Below are positions 12,189 to 24,270 of a stretch of 64,000 nucleotides of DNA, one piece after another. The notes beneath the pieces were generated by a model. The model did not search any database. It saw only the letters and a program-made list of their open reading frames with translations, and had not been told where the DNA came from. The DNA is from Rotaria sordida. Its lineage: Eukaryota; Rotifera; Eurotatoria; Philodinida; Philodinidae. Where the stretch lies: positions 124,001 to 188,000 of the forward strand of contig CAJNOL010000050.1 of NCBI GenBank assembly GCA_905250125.1. The letters run 5' to 3'. The position numbers were made by a program, and so were the translations under genes. How positions within the stretch are numbered: the stretch's first letter is position 1; every line of letters starts with the position of its first letter.

Positions 12189-13745
12189 ATGAAAAGATTT
12201 ATTCATTTAAAGCGCATCATGACTGAAAGTGGCGAAGATTACGGTTTAGGCTTTCCAACTAGTCCAAAAACACCTAATGGAGTAAGTAAAATACTTAAAT
12301 CAAAAGAAAAATATTTTGAGAACTCTATTATTATTATCTTTTCATTAATGTTAAATATAAAATTCTAATGTACACAATATGAATAATAACAATCGATTTT
12401 TTTTAAATATTAGTATTCACCTGAATTGGAACGATTATTGCGTGAAACAGCTCATCTTCGTGCTGATCCATCACTTATACTTGAAACACCTAATGTTTAT
12501 GAACAAGCAGCTCGTCTTAAAAAACTTGGTGTTGTCGATCATATAAGTCAATTTGATATAAATAGTTATCAAAATATAACTGATGAATTAAGCAAAACAC
12601 CATCAGCTGTATCTTTATCATCATCATCATCATCGACTTGTTCATCTGATTTAAGTCCACCTGCTCATCTTGTACCATTACAAATGCATCATCATTATTA
12701 TCAGCATCATCATCATCCTTCATATTCAATTACAACAACAACAGCAGCAAGTGAAGTTTCATATCAACATCCAGGTTCAAAACTTCGTACAAGTCCATTA
12801 ATTCATTCGCCTACAGCTTTATTTCTTTGTCGAAAACGTCTTCCATTAGATAATGAATTAATGAGTGATGAATTATCTTCAACAACGACATATGAAAATT
12901 TTATGCAACAACAACAACGTCTATCAACATGCTATTGTCGAGACAATAATCAAACAACAAATACAATGTTATCTTGTCCAAATCCAATTCATAATACTAA
13001 TAATAATAATAATAATACAGAAATTATTAAAACAGAACCTACACAATATTTATCAGATTATTCAATGGATTTTGGACATCAATTCTATGATGATAAAACA
13101 TTTTCCACTATGTCATCAGATACATATTCGCCATCATCATCATTACTTGTTCCTATTGGATTATCTACTGATAATATTAAATTATCATCATCACCACCAT
13201 CAATTCCTGATTATTCTTTAACATCTCCAATTGATGGTTTTAATCAAACTGGTATCAATGATATGTGGCCTCCATCAGTTGTACCAAAAGGTCGAAAACG
13301 TTCATCAACAAATATATCAAATGAACCAAAAACAAAACGAAAAACTCCTTCTTCATTTCAAGATGCTAATATAGAAGAAGATGTACAACGAAGAAGTGGT
13401 ATTATTCATGCATGTAGTCATCCAGGATGTGGAAAAATATATAATAAATCATCACATTTACGTGCTCATGAACGAACACATACAGGTATTAAACCATATT
13501 CATGTCAATGGCCTGCTTGTGGTTGGAAATTTGCACGGTCTGATGAATTGACACGACATTATCGGTATGTAATTTTATTAAGACAAATAAGAAAAAAACA
13601 AATATCATTGTCTATAATTATTACTATTATTATTCTCTTTTGTTTTAGTAAACATACTGGTGTCAAACCATTTGCGTGTAAATTTTGTGATCGAGCTTTT
13701 GCTCGCTCCGATCATTTAACCCTTCATATGAAACGACATCTTTAA
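12189..13745 (+). CDS. KLF: Krueppel-like transcription factor (three C2H2 zinc fingers)
   Basis: Exons 12189-12281, 12414-13564 and 13649-13745 encode 446 residues. Three C2H2 fingers lie at the extreme C-terminus (about 360-445): [38 protein letters not shown] and [17 protein letters not shown]. They are joined by TGIKPYS and TGVKPFA linkers and end HMKRHL. The last intron falls within finger 2, and joining restores HYRKHTGVKP. The [20 protein letters not shown] motif is closest to the KLF1/2/4/5 group, which binds GC/CACCC boxes in the nucleus. The N-terminal 330 residues are low complexity (Ser, Asn and His runs) with one conserved-looking segment near the start ([18 protein letters not shown]). 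A basic stretch PKGRKRSS precedes the fingers. I cannot assign a one-to-one vertebrate orthologue. Confidence 0.92.
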
Positions 13746-13948
13746 AGGAAAAGAAGAAAAAGTTAATTTTTTTTTTTTTGTACATATTTTTTTTTCTCGG
13801 TCTCATTCACATCGATGTGCGTATTCTTAGAGTCAAACGTCAACTTATTGGCAATGTGCAAAAACAAAAATGAAATTCGTTTTCATTATTTCTTTGTTTT
13901 TTTTTGTTTATTGTAAAGAAAAGAAAGGAAATGAAAAAGAAAAAAATA

Positions 13949-16350
13949 TTATTCTTTCGTGAGAAAAATTGTATGTTGAGCACCAACAGCAATATTCGCT
14001 ATTTTTTTAATATCCATGAATTTCGATGATATAATACGTGGAATTTTAATATCATTTTCTCCATGTCCATGTTGAAGAGATGTACCAGCACCAAATGAAT
14101 AGACTTTGCCTGTTTCATCAATTATAAATGAAACATGATTTCCACAAGCTATATCAACAGCTTTTGGAATATTTGGAATAAGTATTGGTCTATCAATATG
14201 AGTAGTTAGACCATCAATACCCAATTGCCCTTCATGACAACGTCCCATTGCATAAACTTCACCTAAAGAAAGAATATAAGAACTAAAAAAAAAAGATTTA
14301 TATTCAAAATTTACCATTGACAGTAAGACCAAGTGTATGATGTAGACCACCGGCAAATTTTTTCCATTGGTAGCCGTCTAACGATGGAATATGTGCTGGA
14401 AAAAAGACAGGTTCTGTTGATGATAAACCTAGCATACAAAAAAAAATACTTATTAATTGTTTTAAAAATGAAATAAATTAATCGCACCGATTTGATGAAA
14501 ATTATTTAATCCACCGGCAAATATATAAGGGTGACCCTGTACTTTTAAAAAATAATGATGAGCACCTGTAAAAATATCTTCAAATAATAAATTTTTTTCT
14601 TTAATTGATGATCGATTATAAAGAATAGGCGTAGGTGTGATTAATCGTTCTAAAACAAAACAAGCAATGTCTTTGACATAAATAAAACAAAAAAAGAAAC
14701 AAAGAAAAAAAAAATATGAATAACAATCAAGTTTTACCAATTCCTCCACGTCGACCATCTTCAGATGCATATCGACTAAGTCGACCTAATTGACCTGTTT
14801 CTCCATTACCACATGAATAAATTTGTCCAGTTTCACTAAGAAACAATATAAAATCATATCCACTTGCTAATTTAACAATTTTTTCTGGTAAAAGAATTTC
14901 AATTGGACGTTTTGCCATTTTACCCTTGTGAACAAGACCATAGATTCCATGTGAACTCGAACGAAATGTGCCCCAGCGTGAAACAATCGAAAAACAAGAT
15001 CAAATAGTACATGTCATAAATCACAAAAAAAAATGATAAAACCTACCATAAACCTTACCCATATTTGATAAAACTAATGTATGACTATCACCAGCAACAA
15101 TTTGTACAATATTTTCTTCATCTATATTCATTACTTGACTTAAATCAACTTCTCCAAATGGATCAGTATCATTATGATCATCATCATCATCATCATCATT
15201 ATTATTATTATCTGGACGACCCAATGCATATTCATCATTACATCCAAATGTATAAATATTATTTTGATCTGTTAAACAAACTGAATGTAAAGGACCAGCA
15301 GCAATTTGTACAATTGATTCAGGAATAAGTACAGGTTGAGGATTTTTTCGTTGATCAATAGAACTTTTAAGACCTAATTGTGTCATACCATTTTCACCAA
15401 CAGCTAATACTTGACCACCTTTGATATTACCATTTATAATAGATGGTACTGATAAATATGTGGTCTGTCGACGAATAGTTCGACGTGTAGTATTCATAAG
15501 ACGTGTTGAACGAGCCATTGAAGATTTTGAACGTGATTGTTGAACTAAAATAATTTGAGATTTTAATTTTAAGAAGAAAAAAAAAAAGAAAAAACAAACC
15601 ATCAGTCGGTTTAATTGTTCTAGATTTAGATGTGTTTACTTTTGTTGATAAAATACTTTTTTTATTTTTATCTGTCGTTAAACTAGATGATGAAATTGAT
15701 CGATGACGAATATTTTTAGCTGTTATTGGTGTCGTAGTTATACGAAGTACATCTTTTGTTGCTCGATTTTTAACTTTATTTGTTGATTCGATTGATGGTG
15801 ATGGAGATTGTTGTCTTTTTGATTTACTATCAATTGATGATGTATTCGTAGTTTTCTTCTTTTTATTTATTATTGTTGTATTAGAATTTTTTAATGAATT
15901 AATTGGTAATGATTCTGCAACTGAACGAGACCGAGATGATTTAAGATTATTTTTAGATGTATTTTCTTTTGCTATAAAACGAAAAATGTATAGAATAGGA
16001 TATTGACTGTTTGTTTTATTTATGTAAACTTACGTTTAACTGAAGCTGGTGCTGGTGATTGTTGTTTTGTTCGTTTCTTATTTGACACAATTTGTTGTTC
16101 TTGAGTTTTTTTCGTGGTAGATGTCATCTTTTCATCATTATTTTCCTTATTATTATCATCGATTATATCTAAACAAAATGAAATTCGTCAAATCAATAAA
16201 TTCAAATCATTAATACCATCATTTTCATATTGTCGTTTTGTAGTTCGAGAACGTGACATAGCTTTTGATTTACCTATAAAAATAATCATATTAGATAAAA
16301 TATTTAATACAAATTAATAAAAAAAATAAAAATTCACCATTGTAAGGCAT
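13949..16350 (-). CDS. RCC1: RCC1, regulator of chromosome condensation (Ran exchange factor-like)
   Basis: Nine exons on the minus strand: 16338-16350, 16217-16273, 16034-16168, 15600-15971, 15047-15544, 14738-14977, 14488-14649, 14315-14428 and 13949-14262. They give 634 residues. All introns are phase 1 and short. The C-terminal 420 residues form the seven-bladed RCC1 propeller, with repeats such as GQVLAVGENGMTQLGL, YTFGCNDEYALG, GWGTFRS, YSCGNGETGQLGR and the terminal VGAQHTIFLTKE. They match RCC1 blade by blade, including the loop RYASEDGRRGGIG. Known RCC1 loads Ran with GTP on chromatin. The N-terminal tail (about 200 residues) is much longer than in vertebrate RCC1 and is Lys/Ser/Thr rich (SKAMSRSRTTKRQ), fitting nuclear import and chromatin binding. 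The intron 14978-15046 ends AC instead of AG. The gene converges on KLF, 203 bp away. Confidence 0.9.
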
Positions 16351-17137
16351 TTGTAAATAATTTCTAAATATATTCTACTGAATAGACAGATGATCTAATA
16401 TCTAGTACGATTAACTATGAATAAATGTAGACGAATATCAGTAGTAGATAAAGAATACATTAAACAAAGAAGAAAATTCACTTAGTTGTTCGTCGAATGT
16501 GGACGTATGTAGAATGGACGAGAAAAAGTAATTTTGACGAAGAAAGAAATAAGAAAAAAATGTACAGTGAAATCATAGTGAAATTTACCAGCTGTAGGAA
16601 AACTATGCATATTATCAATAAAAAAAAGAGTAGCTAATATTAAAAAAAACCAAACACAGTTATACAAATACATCAGTATATCATAAAGCTGTATTTAATA
16701 CAAAGACTACAGTAAAAACCTAAAATAAATAACAATTGTTTTTCTTTTTATTATAGTTAATTATTCATAGAAGTATTTGTCGAGACTATTATCTTGTTTC
16801 GTCTAAATGTTCTTCAATAAAAATTTTTTGTTCTTGAGAACATTAATATAACTCTTTGAATCATTCTTTCACATGTTTTATTATATTTGAGTATATCAAA
16901 AATATAAAACACAATGTAATCGCTGCATATAAAAAATTTTCGACAAAGTAAAATTCATATGGAAAGTTTTCATCCATGCCACCTGTCATTAGAATATCAT
17001 TGTTCTATATACACATCGATCATATTTATGTATTTTTATTAAAATACACACATACATAAACTACAGTTTTAAAATGTAATGTATTACATTAATATGTACA
17101 ATATTAATTGTCCTTAGCTAAGAATATTAACTTTACA
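16351..17137. other. Intergenic upstream of RCC1
   Basis: AT-rich sequence with short A/T runs. It must hold the RCC1 promoter and perhaps a 5' untranslated exon. No domain, RNA gene or repeat family is recognisable. Confidence 0.45.
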
Positions 17138-17806
17138 TACAGGATGAGTCATAAATAGTACTACAATAAAAAATTGAAATATCTCCACTTCGGTTTGCTT
17201 GAATGAGCTGATTTTGTTGGTTGACGGTAGAAGCTAATTTAAAGTATTTTTTTTTTGCATACGAATAATAGAAATAAACACTACTGTCAAATTATATTTT
17301 GGGTCTCACTACTAAAGGAATTTTACCTATTGTCAAGTAAGAAAAATATATATGAAGCGTTTCATAGATAATTTTCAGTTGTCATTGAAACGAATAATAA
17401 TAAGTCAAAACGAACTATATTGATGTATACAAAGTTTTCAAAACTAATAGTAAGTTTAAATACTAAAATTCCCCCCCCCCCCCCCCCCCCCACAAGTACA
17501 ATGCATTATGGCAGTCCATCGGGCACCAATTTCCTTGGAAAAAAATCAATATTTTACGTTTGAAAATTTGGTTTATGTGTATTAATATAGTACGCTTTGG
17601 TTTCCTCATATTTTCTTTGATGATAACGGATAAAATTGCTTTCATGATATTAACAATGATACTTAATAGTAGTATTTGCTGATCTTATTCCGATGAAAAA
17701 AAAACTTTGAATAAATCTCTACCGCTAACCAAAAAATAAGGTGATTTGTTTGAATCGACGTGATATTTTTTTGTTTTTGTAGTGCTATTTATGGCTCATT
17801 GTGTAC
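17138..17806. mobile_element. Short-TIR MITE-like element
   Basis: The left end ACAGGATGAGTCATAAATAG is an inverted match, with few mismatches, to the right end (reverse complement ACACAATGAGCCATAAATAGCACTACAA). There is no coding capacity. It contains a 21-base C run at 17471-17491. Confidence 0.6.
17471..17491. repeat. Poly-C homopolymer (21 C)
   Basis: Twenty-one consecutive cytosines in a region otherwise made mostly of A and T. Such runs are prone to length errors in sequencing and could form i-motif or, on the other strand, G-quadruplex structures. Confidence 0.9.
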
Positions 17807-17844
17807 TTTTCGATTACCTTTGAAAAGTAGGTTAGTCAATATAA

Positions 17845-18350
17845 TACAGGTTGTCCCAACAGTAATAACTCGAAAGTAAATTCGTATATCTTTACTATTT
17901 GATTTGACTTGATTAACTATTTCTTTTTTAAATGGCAGATAAATACACCGAGTTCTTATTTATATGAACAAAGTTCAAAAGTACTGTTCAAAGGTATCTC
18001 AGAGTTTTGACTTGATACCATTCAATTCATCTTTGCGAAGACATATCAAAATAAAATTCTACGAAAAGACTGTTCAGAAATTGGAGAATTTAAAGATCCA
18101 CATCACTCAATAACTCGAAGCAACTAAAAAAAAAAGAAATGTTGTGTAATGTTCTTCTGGAAATAAAAAATAGGCTAAATTTTTGTATTTCAATTAAAGG
18201 TGATACCTTTGAGCAGTACTTTTGAAGTTTGTTCATATAAATAAAAACTCGATGTATCCACGTATTATGTAAAAAAAAAAAGTAGTCGATAAAGTCAAAT
18301 CAAATAGTAAAAACATACGAATTTACTTTCGGGACATCCTGTATATCTTA
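17845..18350. mobile_element. Foldback MITE with about 150-bp inverted arms
   Basis: The left arm starts ATACAGGTTGTCCC and continues CGAAAGTAAATTCGTAT, TACTATTTGATTTGACT and TTTATATGAACAAA. The right arm, read on the minus strand, repeats these in the same order. TA flanks both ends. No transposase is present, so it is non-autonomous and Tc1/mariner-like by ends only. Confidence 0.75.
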
Positions 18351-18969
18351 GTATTAAATAGGTATCTGCTGTTTTTATCTAAGATTTTCTACTTGATTCA
18401 GATGATCTATTACAAAATTGTAATGGTAGTACTCTTGCTAAAATCTTGAAAGCCTTTTGGAATTCGTTACATATGGAATGCAGCGATCATCTTGGTACAG
18501 ACAAGACAGTATAATATCCTAAACTTATATTTAAATTATTAAGGGAGATGACAATAGTTGGAATTTGTTTTTGAGAAAGTTCTCGGTCTCACAGATTCCC
18601 AAGGCAATAGATTTCGGCCATACGTTATTATTGTTAAATATGTGAACTTATATTTTTCTGGACACTTTTTAAATCAATGTATTATTTATGTATAGATGAT
18701 GTCAGTTGGAGTTTTGTTGATGATCATATTGATTTTATTACGTACTAGAAAGATCAAATTATGCATATAAAAAAAAATATATTAACTATGAAAGTATTGA
18801 ATAACAAATAAATTCATTATAATTCTGTTTAAATTAATTTACATATTTCATTTTTATTTTATATTACCATCATCAGGAAAATAAGTGTCAACAATACAAT
18901 AATAACAACAATTAAACTGAGTGAAATGAACAAGGAAAGAATAACAGCAAAAATTCAAAGAGATTATAA
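18351..18969. other. Intergenic downstream of RNMT
   Basis: About 0.6 kb of AT-rich DNA between the foldback MITE and the RNMT stop codon. It presumably includes the RNMT 3' untranslated region. Nothing else recognisable. Confidence 0.45.
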
Positions 18970-20624
18970 TCATTGTTCTGTAGTATTCTTATCATCATAT
19001 TCGACTTGATGTATTTTTTGAAAAGCAAACATAATATAGAGACCTAAAATATAATCAATATATATATATATGTATATAAAACATTCAATTATTAAAATAA
19101 TATCATACTTGTCATATCCCATTCTTGTTTGGATAAAGTTCGCTATAGGATAAAGAAAGTTTTCATAACAAAAAAAAACTATAATAAGAAACTTACACAA
19201 CTTCTTATAGAATCTTGATGTTGTGTATTAATATCATTAATATAATTTGCAGCATGTGTATATCGAGTATGATCAATTATTGGTCCTCGTTGATAATTTG
19301 GATTGTTTGGAGGAAGTTCATAATACTAAATGATTTATTTCTTCTTAATAACAAATTCTATCATGTATAAATTACTTTTTACCTCTAAAGCATTCATTTT
19401 CGATAGTAGGAAACGACCATCTCGAGTATCCTTATTATTATTGAAATAGTCTTTAAATATTTGTCGTTCAACTTTTTTTAGACCATGTTTTTTTGCCAAT
19501 CTATAAAAATTAATTAATAAAAAAGATTGAAAAAAAAAACAAAGAAAATTTGAACATACTCTTCCAGTAAAGGAAAATAGACTAGATATTCAGGACAATC
19601 AACAACATCATCAAGACTAAAATGATATTTAGCACCAAATAATGGAATTGATTCGTTGCTTGTTTTACTCAAATCAATAGAAGGATCGAATGTAACACTA
19701 AATACATCGTTTGAAATTTTCTGATTAGGTGAATTACGACAACGTTCACTGAAATATAAAAAAAACTTGTTTATACATTATTTTTTTGAACTTCTTAACA
19801 CATACACTAATTCGCATGAATTCACAGTAGTACCAATAAAATAGCCACCTACACGTAAAAATTCAGCAGCATTACGTAGAAATTGATCGGCTGATTTCAA
19901 TTTCTCGAATGCATAATGAAGAACAAATTGTGTACTGACTAGATCAAAACATGGTTCAGTAGTTTTAAGTTTATCTCGAATAAGTTCCTAATATGTAATA
20001 TATATACATATATATATATCAATATAGAAAAAGAAAGACAATCAAGAAAACAAACTTTAGTGCAATCAAGTGGGAAGAAATCTGCATTATAATTGCATTT
20101 TTTCTGTCTCTCGTAATAACGTTGTTTGCATATTTCAACTGAATTTTCAGCAAGATCTACAGATTAATAATTATATATACATAAATAATAATGAAATTTA
20201 TTTTTCTTTTAACTGACCAACAAAAGTAACAAAATTAACACGACCAACTTGCCATTTAAGTTGATCGCCGCCTAGAAGAATTTCAAAAAGAAAAAACAAA
20301 AATTATACTCCATTGATTATAAAGCTAAGTGAACATTATTTACCTTTACCACAACCCATATCAAATACATGAATCTTATTACTTCGATCAGGTTGTTCGT
20401 TTCTAAGACGTTGTAAATATTCATCTATAATACAAATTGTGGCTAAGGAAGTAACCAAATTCTATTAAGTATTACGTACTGATTGATAGACTTTTGATCC
20501 AATTGTTAAAGTTACGCATATATAAAATTTTACTTTCATTACGTTGATCTAAACCCTGCTGCTGTGGACTGTTATAATACGTGCGAGCATCATGACCAAG
20601 TGATGGGTCAGTTGAACTAGTCAT
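18970..20624 (-). CDS. RNMT: mRNA cap guanine-N7 methyltransferase, with an apparent frameshift
   Basis: Ten exons: 20480-20624, 20344-20425, 20218-20271, 20056-20156, 19806-19987, 19560-19748, 19383-19500, 19197-19325, 19109-19142 and 18970-19043. They would give about 368 residues. The order of motifs is that of RNMT: YLRNFNNW-like RNFNNWIKSL, SAM-binding VFDMGCGKGGD, QFVLHYAFE, GGYFIGTT, PLFGAKYHFSLDDVVDCPEY, TLSKQEW and a C-terminal MFAFQK. The enzyme adds the N7 methyl group to the 5' cap in the nucleus. In exon 2, at the A-run complementary to 20400-20403, the frame from exon 1 (NEYLQRLR) meets a TGA. Dropping one A would join it to NEQPDRSNKIHVFDMG. This is either an assembly or sequencing error or a recently inactivated copy. 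All other splice sites are GT-AG and in phase. Confidence 0.85.
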
Positions 20625-23600
20625 GCTTAACAAGAAGAATTAATATAGGAAGAAAATATGATATACTTTTGACAGATTTTTCTATTTTTTAACAAAAAAA
20701 AGTATGCGTCTGTCTAACATAGGACGAAACCTTTTTTCTTTGAGTGAATTTGTGAACCAATCAAGTCTTCTTGAAAAGTGTTTTACTATAAAGATGTCGT
20801 TACTGATGGCAAATGTTAGAAAATTATTTTACGAAGTGATGATCAGATTTTAACTTGGTAGATAGATTATGCAACCTATAATAGGATTATATATATTTTA
20901 ATCATTTTGATCGCTTATCAATTTTCTTTTCCTAAACTATTCTTTTCTGCTTCTATGTCTACCAGAAAAAAAAATAAATTCAAGTACTTCATTTTACAGA
21001 ATTATTGTCGTGAAATTTTATTTCAAACATCTGTAAAACGGTGATATCATGTTCTAAGACATCTATCGTTATGTTAGCATGTACATGGTTTCCTTAATAT
21101 GAATCCTGATATCGCCTGAATGATTAATTTTTGGCGTCCCTTTTTTAACAGAATCATTGCTACAGATGAAAGAATATAAAGGAGTCAGTGTTAAACAGGA
21201 TTGGTGGTCTCATCAGAAGTCATGCAATTATAATGGATTCTATAAAATAAGTTATATGAAGATAATAGTGTATTATAGCATTGAAATGCAAATAAAAATG
21301 TGACAGCACAAATTATTCGTTTTCTTAATTATCATTGTCTCAGTGAGTGCATTATATTATTATTTGGTGAAGAATATTAGTTTTTGCTAGAATAAAGTGG
21401 TCAACGAGTATCGTTAGATCCAAGAATTAATCTTTAATGAGTTTTTGGTCTTTAGAACTAGATCATTGTCTTGGAGTATTCGAGATCACAATAGGTTATC
21501 AACTTAATCTCAAATAATTCTACGCCTTGCGCAGAGACATTCGTATCGAAAAACTTATTCCAAGTTACTTCAACGGAATGATAGTGGCGACTAGTCTCTT
21601 GAAGCTGTTATCAAAACTCATTGGTCTCGTGATGATAAGCCATTTCTACCGAAATATATCACTTAATCGCTGATTATATAAGTGAAATTGTTTTCTTTTT
21701 TTATGGCTTAACATTTTACGAAAAACAACGTCAAGGTCGATTATTCAAACATAACGTGGATAAATTCATATTTTTTTCCTATTTTGATTGTAGATGTTGA
21801 CGAAGACCTAGTTTGTTGTCATTGAAACGATACAAATGTAGAATGAAGTAGTATTTGCTAGGGAAATGGCGGTACTCTTCAAGCTTTTCTTTTTCAGTTG
21901 CTATACAAGGCAACAAATGTATACTATGAAATTGTGGTATAAGTGATTGAAAACTTTGACGTGACGACGAACGCATCTTTCTCAGCTGTTTCTGTCTAGT
22001 TTCTTATTCGAATTGTTAAACAAACACCATTGCCTGTACAATCGGATTAAATAGTACAAGTTCTACATCGATTCGAACACGTCATATATCACTAGAATAT
22101 GTTGATGATAGACATCATGAATCTTGTATTGCATTAGCATTAAATACAATAACAACTGAGCGAATTTTAGTCTAGGTAATATGTATTCAGTCAGGGACAA
22201 GTATTACTAATATTCTTAGTATTTCACAACATAGAATGATCAAGCGTCTTATTAAACCAGATAACATTTGAGTTTCATTCGATTGCGAAATGCAGTGCGA
22301 AGTTTCGAATTTAGATTATTGAAAAAAACAAGATGTCTAAATAATAAAAAACGAATAAACGTTTCTACGATTGGTCACACAATGCTTCTCCGCATTAGAT
22401 ATTTACAGTTCACAGCAAGGAATTCCTTTTCTGTTGATCGTATTGGAAACTCGAATTATTTACGTTTCGATCAATTTGCTATTTGAAATAGAAAAGAAAT
22501 TGACAAACAGACATGGTAAAAGCCATTATGACGGAAACCTTATCGATACGTATCAACATGTTTTTAGAGAACGTTGTGGATTTTATCGCTTAACTTTCTG
22601 TATGATTCATTATTTCAAGAAAGTAGACAAAAATTTGTCTTTTTGGGTGATCTTTTCTAAGAAAATGGAACGCCCTGTTGAAGACTGGAAAATAAATGGT
22701 ACAGATTCAGTCATCAAATTTCATCTTCACGTTTAAACCAGTATTTTTTTTAACTTTTTATTTTCGAGAGACTATCGGGACTGGAAATAATAACTTCGAA
22801 TATATACGTCTACTCAGTAAAGCAAAAAAAAAGAAAACTTGCAAAGGACCACATAAATATGGTTCGAAGTGGTCTTACATTTAGACTATGTCGCTTGAAT
22901 TAACATAAAAATGATAAACGATTTTACTTAGAGCTGATCTTGTCTTGCCGAAGATTTTGATTATCGTTCCTGTTCATAACAGCTAGTAGTTAGGTTGACT
23001 GGAGATTAGTTGATTCTGCATCTCAAATAGGACAACAAGTGTGGTAAACATTTCAAACTCATATACTGTCACCAGAATTTATGTCTTTTAAAGTCAGCCC
23101 TCGAATATTTTACATTTTTATAAATGAACAATGTCTACACAAAACATATTACATAATTTATACCATATTTTATTAATCAAATCAATATTGTGTAAATATA
23201 CACTATTATGCATACGTCATCTAATAAAGTTTTCATATATGAAGTTGATGAGGAAATAAAACTATTTTAAAGTGATATTTTTTTCTAATTTCACAATTAT
23301 CCAATGTTTATATGTAGATATATGATTTCGTTTTACTAGCTATGCAAGTAATCTCATCGGCTGTATCAAAAGTCGTACGATGGAATTGGTAACTGATGAT
23401 TCTGTTTTTCTGAGCAAGAAATTTTACCTTGAAAGGAAGAAACCGATTTTTCACGTTCCTCAAGCATCAATTCAATATAGAGTATACCTTCAATGATCTT
23501 CGTCGGCAAAAATTTGGTTCGAAGATCTAATTCTGTGCAGACGATGAATAAAAATAATAACTCATAGACTACAATATTTCTAATGGACAAAAAATTTAAA

Positions 23601-24270
23601 AAAAGATACCGACTATTCCTATCAAAAAGTTCTGTTTTTATGAATCTAGTAATTTTAATATCACATAAGATTTTTTATATATTCAGAAAACTTAAAGAAT
23701 AAGGCAATCTCATAACGAACTATAAAAAAAAAACATGAAATATATTTAGTATTAATATCTATCGATGATCTAAATGAAATTCTATGAATAATGTCCATTA
23801 CTCATACTAATATATAACAAAGTATATTCTGTTAGACTATTTATATGCGTCTGTTACACAAAATTTGTAGATTTTTCGCTGCATACACATGTAACATTTC
23901 TTTTTACTTTATTTTTAAAAAAAGTTTGCAATAAAAAGATTTGCCAATATTCCCCCCATCTATAAGCTTTCATGTGTATCCTACGTGGAAATAGTTCCAT
24001 CTGTAATTTATCTATACACATTTCAATTTAGTGCTGAACTCATGTGTCAATAGTCGACGAAATGTCTTCGAAATCATTTAAAATATATAATTTTCGAATA
24101 TTATTATTATTGTTATGTAGCCGCCTACGTCTGATAACATAATAGAAAATAAAAATCACAGATAGATCTTTGTAGTGGTATATAAGTGTAGTGCCAGCTG
24201 TGACTCTTTTTGTATGTAAAAAACAAAGAAAAAAAAGAATCTTTACCAGATTGATATAGAGTAATTATAC
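20625..24270. other. Gene-poor 3.6-kb stretch with coding relics
   Basis: Upstream of RNMT and of the membrane-protein gene at 24271. Most of it shows no coding bias. The segment 22030-22265 is a probable coding relic, listed separately. Open frames at 21779-21976 (-) and 22268-22884 (+) lack recognisable domains and are not called as genes. No RNA genes were found. Confidence 0.45.
22030..22265 (+). pseudogene. Unidentified coding relic
   Basis: One frame reads ACTIGLNSTSSTSIRTRH, ISLEYVDDRHHESCIALALN, TITTERILV, then a TAG, then VICIQSGTSITNILSIS and a stop at the TGA near 22269. The residue mix and codon choice look protein-like, unlike the surroundings. The internal TAG replaces what would be CAG (Gln). 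There is no start codon or neighbouring exon. The family is not recognised; calling it a relic is inference. Confidence 0.35.

Noticed and set aside
12517-13221. Long His/Ile-rich open frames overlapping the KLF gene in other frames
   Set aside because: They arise from ATC/CAT-type repeats in the KLF coding sequence, and the zinc-finger frame with correct splicing explains the region.
22268-22884. Cluster of overlapping plus-strand frames
   Set aside because: No domain, no shared frame, no splice logic and no codon bias like the real genes.
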